This document shows, piece after piece, positions 24,333 to 33,491 of a DNA stretch of 64,000 nucleotides. The stretch is from an uncultured Lachnospiraceae bacterium (GTDB lineage: Bacteria; Bacillota; Clostridia; Lachnospirales; Lachnospiraceae), in NCBI GenBank assembly GCA_910585965.1, contig CAJUHH010000005.1:1-64000 (forward strand). The letters are read 5' to 3'. The translations under genes and the position numbers were made by a program. A model generated the notes under the pieces. That model worked only from the letters and a program-made list of their open reading frames with translations. It had not been told where the DNA came from and did not search any database. Numbering within the stretch: the stretch's first letter is position 1; each line of letters starts with the position of its first letter.

Positions 24333-25218
24333 TACATTTTTTTATACGATAGGGCAGGGGTTCCGCAATATTATAAGAAATAAATGGTTTTCTTTGGCTT
24401 CCATAGCGACGATCGGGGCATGTTTGTTTTTATTCGGCATCTTTTATGCAATTTTATCGAATTTCCAGCATATTGTTAAATCGATGGAAGAGGGCGTGTC
24501 GGTGACAGTATTTTTTAACGAAGGGGTCAGTGATACGAGGATTTCGGAGATCGGGGAGCTGATCAGCCGCAGGGTGGAAGTCGCCGATGTGCATTTTGTA
24601 TCGGCAGAAGAAGCGTGGGAAAGCTTTAAGGACGATTATCTCGGGGAATATGTGGATGGATTTACGGAAAATCCCTTATCGGAATCGGCGCATTATGAGA
24701 TCTATTTAAGCGATGTATCCATGCAGCCGGCGCTGGTTACATATTTGGAGTCCATCGAGGATATCCGGAGAATCAATAAGTCGGAAGTGACGGCAATGAC
24801 GCTGAGCGGCATTAACGCGCTGATTGCCTATGTTTCCCTTGGCATTATCGGGATATTGTTTGCCGTTTCTATTTTCCTGATCAGCAATACGGTGACAATC
24901 GGTATATCTGTGAGAAAAGAAGAAATAAATATTATGAAATATATTGGGGCGACGGATTTTTTTGTCCGGTCCCCATTCGTTATTGAAGGGATGATGATTG
25001 GGCTGATCGGTTCGCTTTTGCCGGTGGGCATTATTTATTTTATTTATAATAATGTGATTTTTTATGTGACGGAGCGTTTTGCTATGTTATCCGATCTGCT
25101 GAATTTCCTTCCGGTTGAGGAGATCTTCCATATATTGCTTCCGGTATCGATCGCTATGGGAGTAGGCATCGGTTTTATCGGAAGTATAACGACGGTAAGG
25201 AAACACTTAAGAGTATAG
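24322..25218 (+). CDS. ftsX: Cell division protein FtsX
   Basis: 298 residues, four transmembrane helices (near 22-45, 170-192, 222-248 and 270-290). The large extracellular loop between the first two (about 50-165) touches the wall hydrolase. Family features are RNIIRNKWFSLASIATI and the C-terminal GIRKEEINIMKYIGATD-like coupling helix (here SVRKEEINIMKYIGATDFF). ATG 24322 overlaps the end of ftsE; an in-frame ATG at 24298 lies deeper inside ftsE with no ribosome site. Confidence 0.95.
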   Translation: MRISTFFYTIGQGFRNIIRNKWFSLASIATIGACLFLFGIFYAILSNFQHIVKSMEEGVSVTVFFNEGVSDTRISEIGELISRRVEVADVHFVSAEEAWESFKDDYLGEYVDGFTENPLSESAHYEIYLSDVSMQPALVTYLESIEDIRRINKSEVTAMTLSGINALIAYVSLGIIGILFAVSIFLISNTVTIGISVRKEEINIMKYIGATDFFVRSPFVIEGMMIGLIGSLLPVGIIYFIYNNVIFYVTERFAMLSDLLNFLPVEEIFHILLPVSIAMGVGIGFIGSITTVRKHLRV

Positions 25219-25300
25219 CGTGAGAAGAGTTTCTAACCACTCGCAGCAAAGGCTGCTTCGCGGAGAAACTCTAGACTTGCTTTGCAAGTCTTTCTCACGC
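25218..25300. other. Three-way-junction palindromic element
   Basis: A closing stem GCGTGAGAA (25218-25226)/TTCTCACGC (25292-25300) encloses two arms. Arm A is GAGTTTCT (25227-25234)/AGAAACTC (25264-25271), with an inner stem GCAGC/GCTGC (25243-25247, 25252-25256). Arm B is AGACTTGC (25273-25280)/GCAAGTCT (25284-25291) with a TTT loop. All three outer stems are perfect and only one base at the junction is unpaired. It lies between ftsX and the M23 gene and overlaps the last base of ftsX. No T run follows. Confidence 0.8.
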
Positions 25301-25335
25301 GTTGATGGTTTGTTAATCATAGAAAGGTACTGCCC

Positions 25336-26565
25336 ATGAAACGATGGAAGAAAGCCCTGGGTGCAATGATATGTATTTTGCCTGTGGCATGTCTGGCGGC
25401 AAGGGGGTTGCCTGGACCGGCGGACGTAAAGGCTTCCGAGCTGACGAACGATCTGATTAAGGAAAAAGAGCAGGAGATCGAAAATGCCAGGGAAATGAAG
25501 GAACAGCTTCAGTCGAATCTTACCGATATTAAAAAAGTAAAGGAAGAACTGGAGGCTTCCAAACAGGATCTGGCTGAATATGTGGAGCGGCTTGACGGGG
25601 AGCTGGAATCGATACAGGCGAAGATCGCGGACCTGAAGGGGAAAATAGAAGATAAAGAAGGCGAGATCGTATTGACCCAGGGCGAACTGGAGGAAGCGAT
25701 ACAGGACCAGGAGAGGCAATACGAGGCGATGAAGGAAAGAATTAAGTTTATGTATGAAAAGGGCGATAATTTGTACATGGAACTGATTTTTTCTTCCCAG
25801 AGCTTTGGGGATATGTTGAATAAGGCAGAATATATTGAAATGTTGTCTTCTTATGACAGAAAGATGCTGGACAGATATGTGGAAACAAGGGAACTGATCG
25901 AGCTGTATAAGCAGCAGCTGGAGGAAGAGAGGGCATATCTGGAGGATGCAAAGGCAGGAGTGGAAAGCGAAGAGGCTTCGCTGAATTCCCTGATTGATGA
26001 AAAAAAGGTCGCGATTGAGCAGGTCAGCAATGATATTGACAATAAAGAGGCGGCGATAGCGGAATACGAGGCATACATCAAAGAACAGAACGAAACAATC
26101 GCCATGCTGGAAAAGGTAGTTGCAGAAGAAAAGGCTAAGCTGGCAGAAGAAAGCAGGATAAGGTATGACGGGGGGATGTTCCAATGGCCTGCTCCTTCTT
26201 ATACGGCAATCAGCAGCGACTATGGCAATCGCCAGCACCCTACTCTCGGGGTGGAAAGATTCCATAATGGGTTGGATATGGCGGCGCCGGGCGGTTCGCC
26301 GATTTTAGCGGCATATGACGGCAAGGTGGTAGCGGCGGATTACAGCGGCTCCATGGGAAATTATTTGATGGTCGATCATGGAGACGGGCTATATACGATT
26401 TATATGCATGCGTCCGCTTTATACGCCTCAAAGGGCGATTTTGTAGTGAAAGGGCAGAATATTGCTGCGGTAGGCTCGACGGGGCGGTCTACGGGCAATC
26501 ATTTACATTTCAGCGTACGCCTGAATGGAAGCTATGTCAGCCCCTGGAACTATTTGAGCAAATAA
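25336..26565 (+). CDS. Septal murein hydrolase of EnvC/PcsB type, M23 domain
   Basis: Secreted 409-residue protein: signal peptide (KRWKKALGAMICILPVACLAARG), then a long coiled coil (about 32-275, almost all E, K, Q, A and L), then an M23 LytM domain (about 300-405). The zinc ligands are present: HNGLD (H and D) and the HLHF motif (about 393-396). The coiled-coil plus M23 layout is that of EnvC and related FtsEX-controlled hydrolases or activators, and it directly follows ftsEX. Because the zinc ligands are intact it may cut peptidoglycan itself, unlike E. coli EnvC. Confidence 0.93.
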   Translation: MKRWKKALGAMICILPVACLAARGLPGPADVKASELTNDLIKEKEQEIENAREMKEQLQSNLTDIKKVKEELEASKQDLAEYVERLDGELESIQAKIADLKGKIEDKEGEIVLTQGELEEAIQDQERQYEAMKERIKFMYEKGDNLYMELIFSSQSFGDMLNKAEYIEMLSSYDRKMLDRYVETRELIELYKQQLEEERAYLEDAKAGVESEEASLNSLIDEKKVAIEQVSNDIDNKEAAIAEYEAYIKEQNETIAMLEKVVAEEKAKLAEESRIRYDGGMFQWPAPSYTAISSDYGNRQHPTLGVERFHNGLDMAAPGGSPILAAYDGKVVAADYSGSMGNYLMVDHGDGLYTIYMHASALYASKGDFVVKGQNIAAVGSTGRSTGNHLHFSVRLNGSYVSPWNYLSK

Positions 26566-26582
26566 TGTGGAGATGAAGGACA

Positions 26583-27887
26583 GTGGAATATAATTTAAAC
26601 GGGTATTGGAATCAGGGGAACGGCAATGAGGGAGGAGACAGGAAAGAAGAGGGAAGAAAGGATAGAAGGAATTTTCGCAACGGAATGTTCACGGGAATGC
26701 TTTTATGCCTTTTTATCATATGCTGCGTCTATACGGTGAAGCAGCTTTGCGACCTTCACAGGATGCGTATGGATAAGCTGTTGCAGAGAGAAGAGGAAAG
26801 CGCGCCGGAAAGTCTTGTGAACGACAACACGATGGATAAGCTGGAGGTCATTGAAAAAGCGATCTCCGAGTATTACTACCAAAAGGATGTCAGCACCGAG
26901 GATATGATCGATGGCATGTACCAAGGAGTCGTAGCCTCTCTGGGGGATCCTTATTCCACCTATTATACGGAAGAAGACTTGGAAGACCTGATGCAGCAGA
27001 CGGAAGGGATTTATTATGGCATTGGCGCTTATGTGGGAATGGATGCCCAGACGGGCATGGCTTATATCAGCGGCATCTTTGAGGGAACTCCGGCGGAAGA
27101 GGCCGGTCTGCGCGACGGCGACGTGATTTATATGGTAAATGACGAATCCATGCAGGGCTTTGAATTATCCGAAATTGTAGGAAGGATCAAAGGGGAGGAA
27201 GGCACGAAAGTGCATTTGACTATTTACCGGGAGGGAGAAAGCGATTATCTGCAGATTGATGTGGAACGCAGGAAAATCGAAAGCCCTACCGTGAAATATG
27301 AATTGTATGATAATAAGACGGGATATATCCAGATTACGGAGTTCGATGAAATTACCGTGAGCCAGTTCGAGGATGCGATGGCGGAACTCAGAAGCGGGGG
27401 AATGAAGGGTTTGATCTTGGATCTGCGCGCCAACCCAGGCGGAAATCTGAGCGCGGTGGTGGAAATTGCAAGACAGCTTCTCCCGGAGGGGTTGATCGTG
27501 TATACGGAGGACAGGGAGGGGAACCGCACGGAATATTCCTGTGACGGCAAACATGTTTTTGACAAACCCCTCGTAGTTCTTGTCAACGGCTATTCGGCCA
27601 GCGCATCGGAGATCCTGGCGGGAGCGATCAAGGATTATGGAATAGGGGAGCTGATCGGCACTACTACCTTTGGAAAAGGCATTGTGCAGAAGGTAATGTC
27701 ATTATCCGACGGAACGGCCCTTAAGCTGACCGTCAGCACTTATTTTACGCCGAAGGGGAACAATATCCACGGCATCGGGGTGGAACCGGATGAAGTGTAT
27801 GAATTTGACAGCGAGGAATATTATGAGAATGGTTATGACAACCAGCTGGAACATGCCAAAGCTGTGATTGCGGAGAAGATAAAATAA
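26583..27887 (+). CDS. Carboxy-terminal processing protease, S41 family (CtpA-like)
   Basis: 434 residues anchored by one membrane helix (about 37-55), with a PDZ domain (about 125-205) and the S41 catalytic domain. The catalytic serine is in NGYSASASEILAGA (about 335-348) and the lysine in TFGKGIVQKV (about 362-371). It starts at GTG 26583, 17 bases after the M23 gene. CtpA/CtpB-type proteases process envelope proteins; in several bacteria they control the level of LytM-domain hydrolases, which fits its place behind the M23 gene. Confidence 0.95.
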   Translation: MEYNLNGYWNQGNGNEGGDRKEEGRKDRRNFRNGMFTGMLLCLFIICCVYTVKQLCDLHRMRMDKLLQREEESAPESLVNDNTMDKLEVIEKAISEYYYQKDVSTEDMIDGMYQGVVASLGDPYSTYYTEEDLEDLMQQTEGIYYGIGAYVGMDAQTGMAYISGIFEGTPAEEAGLRDGDVIYMVNDESMQGFELSEIVGRIKGEEGTKVHLTIYREGESDYLQIDVERRKIESPTVKYELYDNKTGYIQITEFDEITVSQFEDAMAELRSGGMKGLILDLRANPGGNLSAVVEIARQLLPEGLIVYTEDREGNRTEYSCDGKHVFDKPLVVLVNGYSASASEILAGAIKDYGIGELIGTTTFGKGIVQKVMSLSDGTALKLTVSTYFTPKGNNIHGIGVEPDEVYEFDSEEYYENGYDNQLEHAKAVIAEKIK

Positions 27888-27897
27888 GGATGGGATG

Positions 27898-27941
27898 AAA
27901 AAGCGGAAAACGGGCGTTGGAGCTTGGGGGCCGCTTTTTTT
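27898..27941 (+). terminator. Terminator of the ftsEX-M23-ctpA operon
   Basis: AAAAAGCGG and CCGCTTTTTTT with a 24-base loop, ten bases after the ctpA stop. Marks the left edge of the accessory region. Confidence 0.8.
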
Positions 27942-27991
27942 GATGCGCGATTTGGTTTGGGTAATAATTGTTTTCGATATATAATAATTTG

Positions 27992-28021
27992 TTGATCGGA
28001 GAAGAATGAATACTGTATAAT
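27992..28021 (+). promoter_or_regulatory. Promoter of the Roco gene
   Basis: TTGATC, an 18-base spacer and TATAAT, about 60 bases ahead of the start codon with AAAGGAGAA behind it. Confidence 0.58.
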
Positions 28022-28084
28022 GGAATGAGAAAGTAAAAAGAATAGACGGCTTATTATAAAGAAAGATAACAAAGGAGAATACGA

Positions 28085-30829
28085 ATGGAACAATATGATA
28101 GCGAGGAAATTGGGAAAGAAATAGCAAATGCCATGGAGCTTTTGGATAAAGATAACAAGATGGATTTTCATACGAAAGAGCTGTTGCACATTATGGACAA
28201 AGATTATAAAGAAAAGTGGGAGGAGCCTTATGCGGAAGAGATATTTATTGAGAATGTAGAAGATTTTCGAAAGGTAATTGACCAGGCAGGGCAAGAAGAA
28301 TGGGAAGCATTATATATCAGAATGAGTGATTTCGAAAAGATACCAGAAGAAATAGGAAAACTGACAAGTATAAAGCGCTTGTCTATTGAAAATTTGGGTG
28401 ATACGAGTATCTGTCTGCCATCGGAAGTTGGAAAATTAAAGCAATTAGAAGAGTTTAACGCATATGGCTGTCATATGGTTGCTTTGCCGGAAGAATTTAG
28501 TGAATTAACAAATTTGAAGATTGTTAATTTGAATCAGAATAGTTTTTCGATTTTTCCAGAACAAATTTTAAGGTTGGAACAATTGGAGTCTTTGGCGATT
28601 AATTTTGCTTTTGACGTTTTGCCGGATGAGATTTGTAATTTGACTCATTTAAAATATTTGTATTTACCAGAGGCCAATATATCTTATTTACCAGAAAAAA
28701 TAGGAAATCTAAAGGAATTGGAAATATTGTGTATATGGGGAACAAAGGTAGAACAATTGCCGGACTCCTGCAAAAAACTGCAAAAAATTAAAAGTTTGTA
28801 TTTGACAAAATCTATTTTTGAAAAGATTTTGCCGCCAGAAATTATTAGTCAGTCACCATTGGAGGCCATTCATTACATTTTAAGATATCAAAATGATACA
28901 GAAAAGGTAGAAGTAAATGAATCGAAAATGATCATTGTGGGACAGGGAGGTGTTGGGAAAACATGTTTACTGAATCGATTAAAAAATGATAAATATAATG
29001 AAATGCCATCTACAGAAGGAATTGTTATTGAGCCATGGAATTTTGAAGTAGGGAAGAAAAAGTATAAACTCAATGTATGGGATTTTGGAGGACAGGAGAT
29101 TTATCATGCAACTCACCAGTTTTTTTTAACCAATCGTTCTCTGTATGTTTTTGTCTGGGATGCGAGGCAGGAAGAGGAATATGGAAGAATAGATTATTGG
29201 CTCCATACGATTGAGTCTTTTGCTTATAATAGTCCGATTATTATTGTAGTAAATAAATGTGACAGCCGTAATAGTGTCAAACAGCTGGACTTGAAAAGCA
29301 TTAAAGAAAAATTTCCCCAGGTTATAGATTCTTTTAGAGTAAGCTGTAAAAAAAATATAGAAATCGGGCATTTGAGAAATGTAATAGAAGAGGAAACGAC
29401 AAGGCTGCCGCTGATGGGAATGGTCTGGTTACAGAGCTGGTTGGATGTAAGAATGGAATTAGAGAATCTTGCTCGAAATAAAAATATAATCACATATAAG
29501 GGATACCAGGAAATATGCCGCAAACATAATATTTTTTCAGGGGAAGCATTGAGCTTGAGCAAATACTTGCATGATCTGGGTATTATTATTAATTTTCAGA
29601 ATGATGTATATTTAAAAAATATTGTTATCCTTGATCCTGAATGGGGAACCAATGCGGTGTATAAGGTTTTGGATGCACAAGATACTATATTGAAAAACCG
29701 TAATGGCATTTTGTATTATGATGATTTACCAAAAATTTGGGAAAACATTGATGAATATCCGGAAGAGACATATCCAATTATTCTCCGTTTAATGGAAAAC
29801 TTTCAACTTTCTTTTGAAGTGCAGAAAAATCGGGAATACCTGATTGCGGAGCTTCTTGAAAATGAAGAAATGACGGGTGTATTGACTTGTAACAATAAAC
29901 AAATGTTAAATTTCCAATATAACTATGAGTTTCTTCCTGCTGGAATTATGACGAGGTTTATTGTGAAGGCGAATGCCTATCTAATAGAAAAAAATGGGAA
30001 AAAGGCATGTTGGAAAAAAGGAGCATATCTGGAATATGAGAATTCCATAGGGTTTGTAAAGCTTTTTGACAGTATTGCAGAGAGGAAAATAGAGATAAGG
30101 GTTGAGGGAGAAAACTGTAGGAACAATAGGGATTTATTAATTATTATTCGTAAATATTTTGATGAGATACATAAGAGTGTACCGAAAATAAAGTATAAGG
30201 AATATGTCAGATGTAATTGTGATGAACGTTGCACATATTTGCATGATTATCGTTATTTGTTAAGACTGGAAGAGAAAAAACTTGCATCAGAAAGATGTCA
30301 AAAGTCTCTGAAACTGGTGAATGTTTCTAAATTATTAGATGGCGTGGAAGATATGGGTGCACGCAGAAGAATGAGGAGGGAAGGTATGCCGAATATTCAG
30401 GTTAATCCGAGGATTGTTGTCGAAAATAATAATGTAAACAGCAGCGAGAATAGCAATACCAATTCTGTTCAAAATACTATAACAGTGGAAATAAGAAACA
30501 GCATTAATGAAATGCAGGGAAGTATTAATGACTTAAAAGATGAAGTAGTATATGAAAATCCTGAATTGGGCACGGAATTTGAAAAAATAGAACAAAGCGT
30601 AGAAAAATTAAATAATGCAAAGACAAAAGATGAACTGGTGAAATCAGGTGCGCTCCGTAAGGTAAAAAGATTTTTGGCAGAAGTACAGGATATGGAATCG
30701 GATCTTGGCAAGGTAGTGAAAAAAATGAAATATGGGGTTGGAATTGTTCAGGAAATTGGAGAAAAGTATAATGGCATTGCGGAGTGGTGCGGCTTGCCTG
30801 TCATTCCAAAAGTATTTTTAAAAAGATAA
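28085..30829 (+). CDS. Bacterial Roco protein: LRR, Roc GTPase, COR domains
   Basis: 914 residues, cytosolic. An N-terminal helical part (1-75) is followed by leucine-rich repeats (about 80-255, units like LPEKIGNLKELEILCI). Next is a Ras-like Roc GTPase with P-loop GQGGVGKT (about 285-292), G3 DFGGQE (about 333-338) and G4 NKCD (about 388-391), then a COR dimerisation domain (about 440-700). A short Cys-rich piece CNCDERC (about 706-712), an Asn/Ser-rich linker (about 775-800) and a helical C-terminus complete it. It is AT-rich against its neighbours and stands alone. Roco GTPases act as nucleotide-controlled dimers; a role in sensing or defence is an inference from its setting among decayed defence genes. 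Confidence 0.88.
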   Translation: MEQYDSEEIGKEIANAMELLDKDNKMDFHTKELLHIMDKDYKEKWEEPYAEEIFIENVEDFRKVIDQAGQEEWEALYIRMSDFEKIPEEIGKLTSIKRLSIENLGDTSICLPSEVGKLKQLEEFNAYGCHMVALPEEFSELTNLKIVNLNQNSFSIFPEQILRLEQLESLAINFAFDVLPDEICNLTHLKYLYLPEANISYLPEKIGNLKELEILCIWGTKVEQLPDSCKKLQKIKSLYLTKSIFEKILPPEIISQSPLEAIHYILRYQNDTEKVEVNESKMIIVGQGGVGKTCLLNRLKNDKYNEMPSTEGIVIEPWNFEVGKKKYKLNVWDFGGQEIYHATHQFFLTNRSLYVFVWDARQEEEYGRIDYWLHTIESFAYNSPIIIVVNKCDSRNSVKQLDLKSIKEKFPQVIDSFRVSCKKNIEIGHLRNVIEEETTRLPLMGMVWLQSWLDVRMELENLARNKNIITYKGYQEICRKHNIFSGEALSLSKYLHDLGIIINFQNDVYLKNIVILDPEWGTNAVYKVLDAQDTILKNRNGILYYDDLPKIWENIDEYPEETYPIILRLMENFQLSFEVQKNREYLIAELLENEEMTGVLTCNNKQMLNFQYNYEFLPAGIMTRFIVKANAYLIEKNGKKACWKKGAYLEYENSIGFVKLFDSIAERKIEIRVEGENCRNNRDLLIIIRKYFDEIHKSVPKIKYKEYVRCNCDERCTYLHDYRYLLRLEEKKLASERCQKSLKLVNVSKLLDGVEDMGARRRMRREGMPNIQVNPRIVVENNNVNSSENSNTNSVQNTITVEIRNSINEMQGSINDLKDEVVYENPELGTEFEKIEQSVEKLNNAKTKDELVKSGALRKVKRFLAEVQDMESDLGKVVKKMKYGVGIVQEIGEKYNGIAEWCGLPVIPKVFLKR

Positions 30830-30876
30830 AAATGTATGATGCTTTATGAAAGAGATATTGATATAGCACATAATGA

Positions 30877-30915
30877 AACAGGGGTATTCGGGATGAAAGA
30901 ATGCTCCTGTTTTTT
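30877..30915 (+). terminator. Terminator after the Roco gene
   Basis: AACAGG and GTATTC pair with GAATGC and CCTGTT (two wobbles), then six T. Confidence 0.68.
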
Positions 30916-30942
30916 GTCAAAACCAGTTTAATAGCATCTAAG

Positions 30943-30954
30943 GAACAGATGTTC
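30943..30954. promoter_or_regulatory. LexA (SOS) box ahead of uvrB fragment 1
   Basis: GAACAGATGTTC is a perfect inverted repeat of the Gram-positive LexA type (GAACnnnnGTTC). It lies 129 bases upstream of the first uvrB fragment, as expected for the original uvrB promoter region. Confidence 0.72.
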
Positions 30955-31082
30955 TACTTTTGCTTCACATGGGGGAAAATTTATGGTAAAATTAAATGAA
31001 AAGAAGTTTGCACAATCAGGCAGAAAAATTTATAAGGAGTAAAGATTTCCGTTTTGGAAATAGTTTATATGGAAATATTATC

Positions 31083-31353
31083 ATGGATCATTTTGAATTA
31101 GTATCACAATACGCTCCTGCTGGCGACCAGCCCAGGCCATCGCTGAGTTGGTAAAAGGATTTAAGGAAGGCAACCAGTTTCAGACATCATTGGGAGTAAC
31201 GGGAAGCGGTAAGACTTTCATCATGGACAATATCATCCAGACTTTAAACAAGCCCACTCTTATCATCGTTCACAATAAGACTCTCGCTGGGCAGTTGTAC
31301 GGTGAGTTCAAAGTTTTTTCCCTGAGAATGCAGTGGAGCATTTTGTATTCTAA
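31083..31353 (+). pseudogene. uvrB: uvrB 5' fragment, copy 1 (decayed)
   Basis: Encodes roughly the first 89 residues of UvrB including the Walker A segment LGVTGSGKTF, and stops at the codon aligned with the serine of YFVSYYDYY in the intact gene at 37152. One C is missing after GGCGACCAGCCC (about 31133), shifting the frame; a second small deletion lies near 31313. It is clearly more diverged from the intact uvrB than copy 2. At its 3' end uvrB similarity stops abruptly and the sequence continues TAATTTGGGGACAGGG, exactly as in copy 2. A LexA box remains upstream. Confidence 0.92.
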
Positions 31354-31487
31354 TTTGGGGACAGGGTGAAAACCGCATTATTTCGGGTTATTTGGTGTTG
31401 ATTGTACCGTATTATATAGACGAAATGGGGATTATGGATGAAATAACACTAGGTGGACGGGTTGAGTTTGTGACCTGGATTCGTGTA
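31351..31487 (+). repeat. Junction-associated repeat, copy 1
   Basis: Starts TAATTTGGGGACAGGGTGAA directly at the uvrB break and ends TGGATTCGTGTA. It is highly similar along its length to 35258-35395, with point differences and a few small indels. It can be read as the start of a protein (MDEITLGGRVEFVTWIRV), but the same reading frame is not kept downstream in the second copy, so coding is doubtful. Confidence 0.88.
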
Positions 31488-32432
31488 ATGGACAACACCA
31501 TATGGATAAGAGCTAATATTTTTAAAGAAGAGACATTTTGGATGACGCAAAGAGCAATGGTAGAATTATTTGATTGCATTTGAAAATATTTATAAAGAAG
31601 AATTGAATGCAGAGGCAACTGCCGAGTTTTTCTCGGTAGTTCAGAATGAAGGTGGAAGAAATGTTAGTCGAAAAGTAAAATGCTTTAATTTGGATGCGAT
31701 TATTGCCGTTGGGTATCTAAATTCAAAAAAGGCCACCAGGTTTCGGCAATGGGCAACGAAAATATTAAAAGAGTATATTATTAAAGGGTTTGCGTTAAAT
31801 GACGATATGTTAAAAAATGGAAAACCCTTTGGGAAAGATTATTTTGATGAATTATTAGAATGCATCCGGGAAATTAGGACGAGTGAGCGTAGAGCTTATC
31901 AGAAAATCACAGATATATTTGAGCAATGCAGCTATGATTATGATAAGAACAGTGGAATTACAAAGAATTTTTATGCGTTTGTTCAAAATAAGCTTCATTT
32001 TGCAGTAACTGGAAAGACAGCGGCTGAATTAATATATGAGTGTACGAATTCAGAAAAGCCGGCTATGGGGTTGACAACTTGGAAGGATGCGCTAGACGGC
32101 AAAGTGCTAAAGAGAGATATAGGTATTGCCCAAAAATATTTAAATGAAAAGGAATTGTCCCGTTTAAATAGACTGGTAACTATGTTCATTGATTATGCTG
32201 AACTGATGGCAGAAGATGAGATTTTAATGAGTATGCAGGATTGGGTGGAGCAGACAAATCAGTTTCTGGTAAATAATCGGCGGGAAGTGTTGGATGGAAA
32301 AGGAAAATATCACATGAAGCCGCTATGAAAAAAGCGGAAAAGGAATATGAGGTATTTCGAGTAAAACAGGATAAAGAGTATATTTCGGAGTTTGATCGGG
32401 AAATAGAAAAATACCTTAAAGGGGATTGTTAA
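31488..32432 (+). pseudogene. RhuM family protein, frameshifted
   Basis: Virulence RhuM family (often on mobile elements, function unsettled). The start FWMTQRAMVELFD matches the N-terminal helix-turn-helix block, but the following stretch is deleted and the frame changes near 31580. The main part (31600-32310) is well preserved, with VKCFNLDAIIAVGYLNSKKA and RFRQWATKILKEYIIKGFAL. A second frameshift at about 32310 separates the C-terminus (SHEAAMKKAEKEYEVFRVKQ to KYLKGDC, stop 32430-32432). Two frameshifts plus a deletion make it non-functional as one protein, although the central 252-residue frame is open. Confidence 0.88.
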
Positions 32433-32498
32433 AGATTCTGGTTAATAACTTGATAAATATTTGATTTTTTAACCATATTAAGATAGGAGAAATAGCTC

Positions 32499-33341
32499 AT
32501 GAAAATGAATTTTAAAGGTTTAGTAAGTTTACATACATCACCAAAGACTACACCTTTACTATCTTTATATGAGGCTGTTATAAATTCTATTCAAAGTATA
32601 GAGGATGCACATATTACAAATGGGAAAATAGAAATTGTAATTGAACGTGAGAAGCAAATGAATTTTTTTGAACAATGGGAAACGGATGTGGAGAACATTG
32701 TTATTATTGATAATGGGATAGAATTTAATGATGATAACTATGCCGTATACCCGGGTGAGTGGATCTGTACCGTGAAGGAACTGACGGCATGGTTCCGTAC
32801 CCGTTTCCAGCGCCAGGCGGTATCCATCTTGAATGAACTGCAGAAACGCCACCTTAGCTCCTATCTTTTGCTTGACCGGGGAAAGGTGGTCAAATATAAG
32901 ATTCGTGACTGGAAAAAACATAATACCGTGCTGGACTATAACTGCCCCTGTCAAAAAGATACGGGCTTTTTCTTTATGACCCCTGTGGTTGCAACAAAAC
33001 TGGTCAGCGTCGGTCGCTGCTCTGAAATGGATATCCTGCTGGACCTGTGGATGTCTGCCGTCTACAATGACGGCCAGGTGCAGGGTTCGGAGATTGCCCC
33101 GGTTGTCTATTTCCGTACTGGTACTGGCTCTCTGCTGGCAGCATACAGCGGAATGGCTGTCCACTGGGGCATTTCCAAGGTCACAATCGGGCATGTGCTG
33201 AAAAAGCTTGCTGACATGGACTATATCTCCTTAATGTCATTCTCTGGAAGAACAGGCAGTGTGATCTATCTGCACAGCTACCTTTTTGTCATGTTTCAGA
33301 TATCAGATGCCCTTGTTGATAAGGAGTTATTACAAAAATAG
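32499..33341 (+). CDS. Chimeric ORF: GHKL ATPase N-terminus fused to mobile-element protein
   Basis: The first 80 or so residues are the start of a GHKL (HSP90-like) ATP-binding protein: N-box SLYEAVINSIQSIED and G1-type VIIDNGIEFND. At about 32741 the sequence changes in mid-frame to a clearly more GC-rich segment encoding about 200 residues (from YPGEWICTVKELTAWFRTRF on) with a winged-helix-like part (GISKVTIGHVLKKLADMDYI). That second part resembles uncharacterised proteins carried on clostridial conjugative elements. The frame stays open through the joint, so a fusion protein could be made, but the ATPase is cut before its G2 and G3 motifs and cannot work. Confidence 0.72.
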   Translation: MKMNFKGLVSLHTSPKTTPLLSLYEAVINSIQSIEDAHITNGKIEIVIEREKQMNFFEQWETDVENIVIIDNGIEFNDDNYAVYPGEWICTVKELTAWFRTRFQRQAVSILNELQKRHLSSYLLLDRGKVVKYKIRDWKKHNTVLDYNCPCQKDTGFFFMTPVVATKLVSVGRCSEMDILLDLWMSAVYNDGQVQGSEIAPVVYFRTGTGSLLAAYSGMAVHWGISKVTIGHVLKKLADMDYISLMSFSGRTGSVIYLHSYLFVMFQISDALVDKELLQK

Positions 33342-33414
33342 CGCAAGTCCTTGATGCATAGGGCATTTCCTGGTTTCGGTATTCAAGCTAATAGAAATTT
33401 TTAATTTTCTATTG

Positions 33415-33442
33415 TTGATATTCTTGAAAAAATGAGTATAAT
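33415..33442 (+). promoter_or_regulatory. Promoter of the AbiE-type operon
   Basis: TTGATA, a 16-base spacer and TATAAT, 50 bases ahead of the AbiEi start. Confidence 0.65.
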
Positions 33443-33491
33443 AAAATCGAAAAAATAAATTTCAGAAATGTTTACAGAAGGAGAATGCAGG

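Noticed and set aside
25207..26265. 352-codon open frame on the - strand opposite the M23 gene
   Set aside because: It is a shadow of the coiled-coil coding sequence and includes the palindromic element; no ribosome site and no recognisable domain.
31392..31583. 63-codon open frame across the junction repeat and RhuM start
   Set aside because: Its first half lies in the repeat, where the frame is not kept in the other copy, and its second half is the decayed RhuM N-terminus; I treat it as part of those features.
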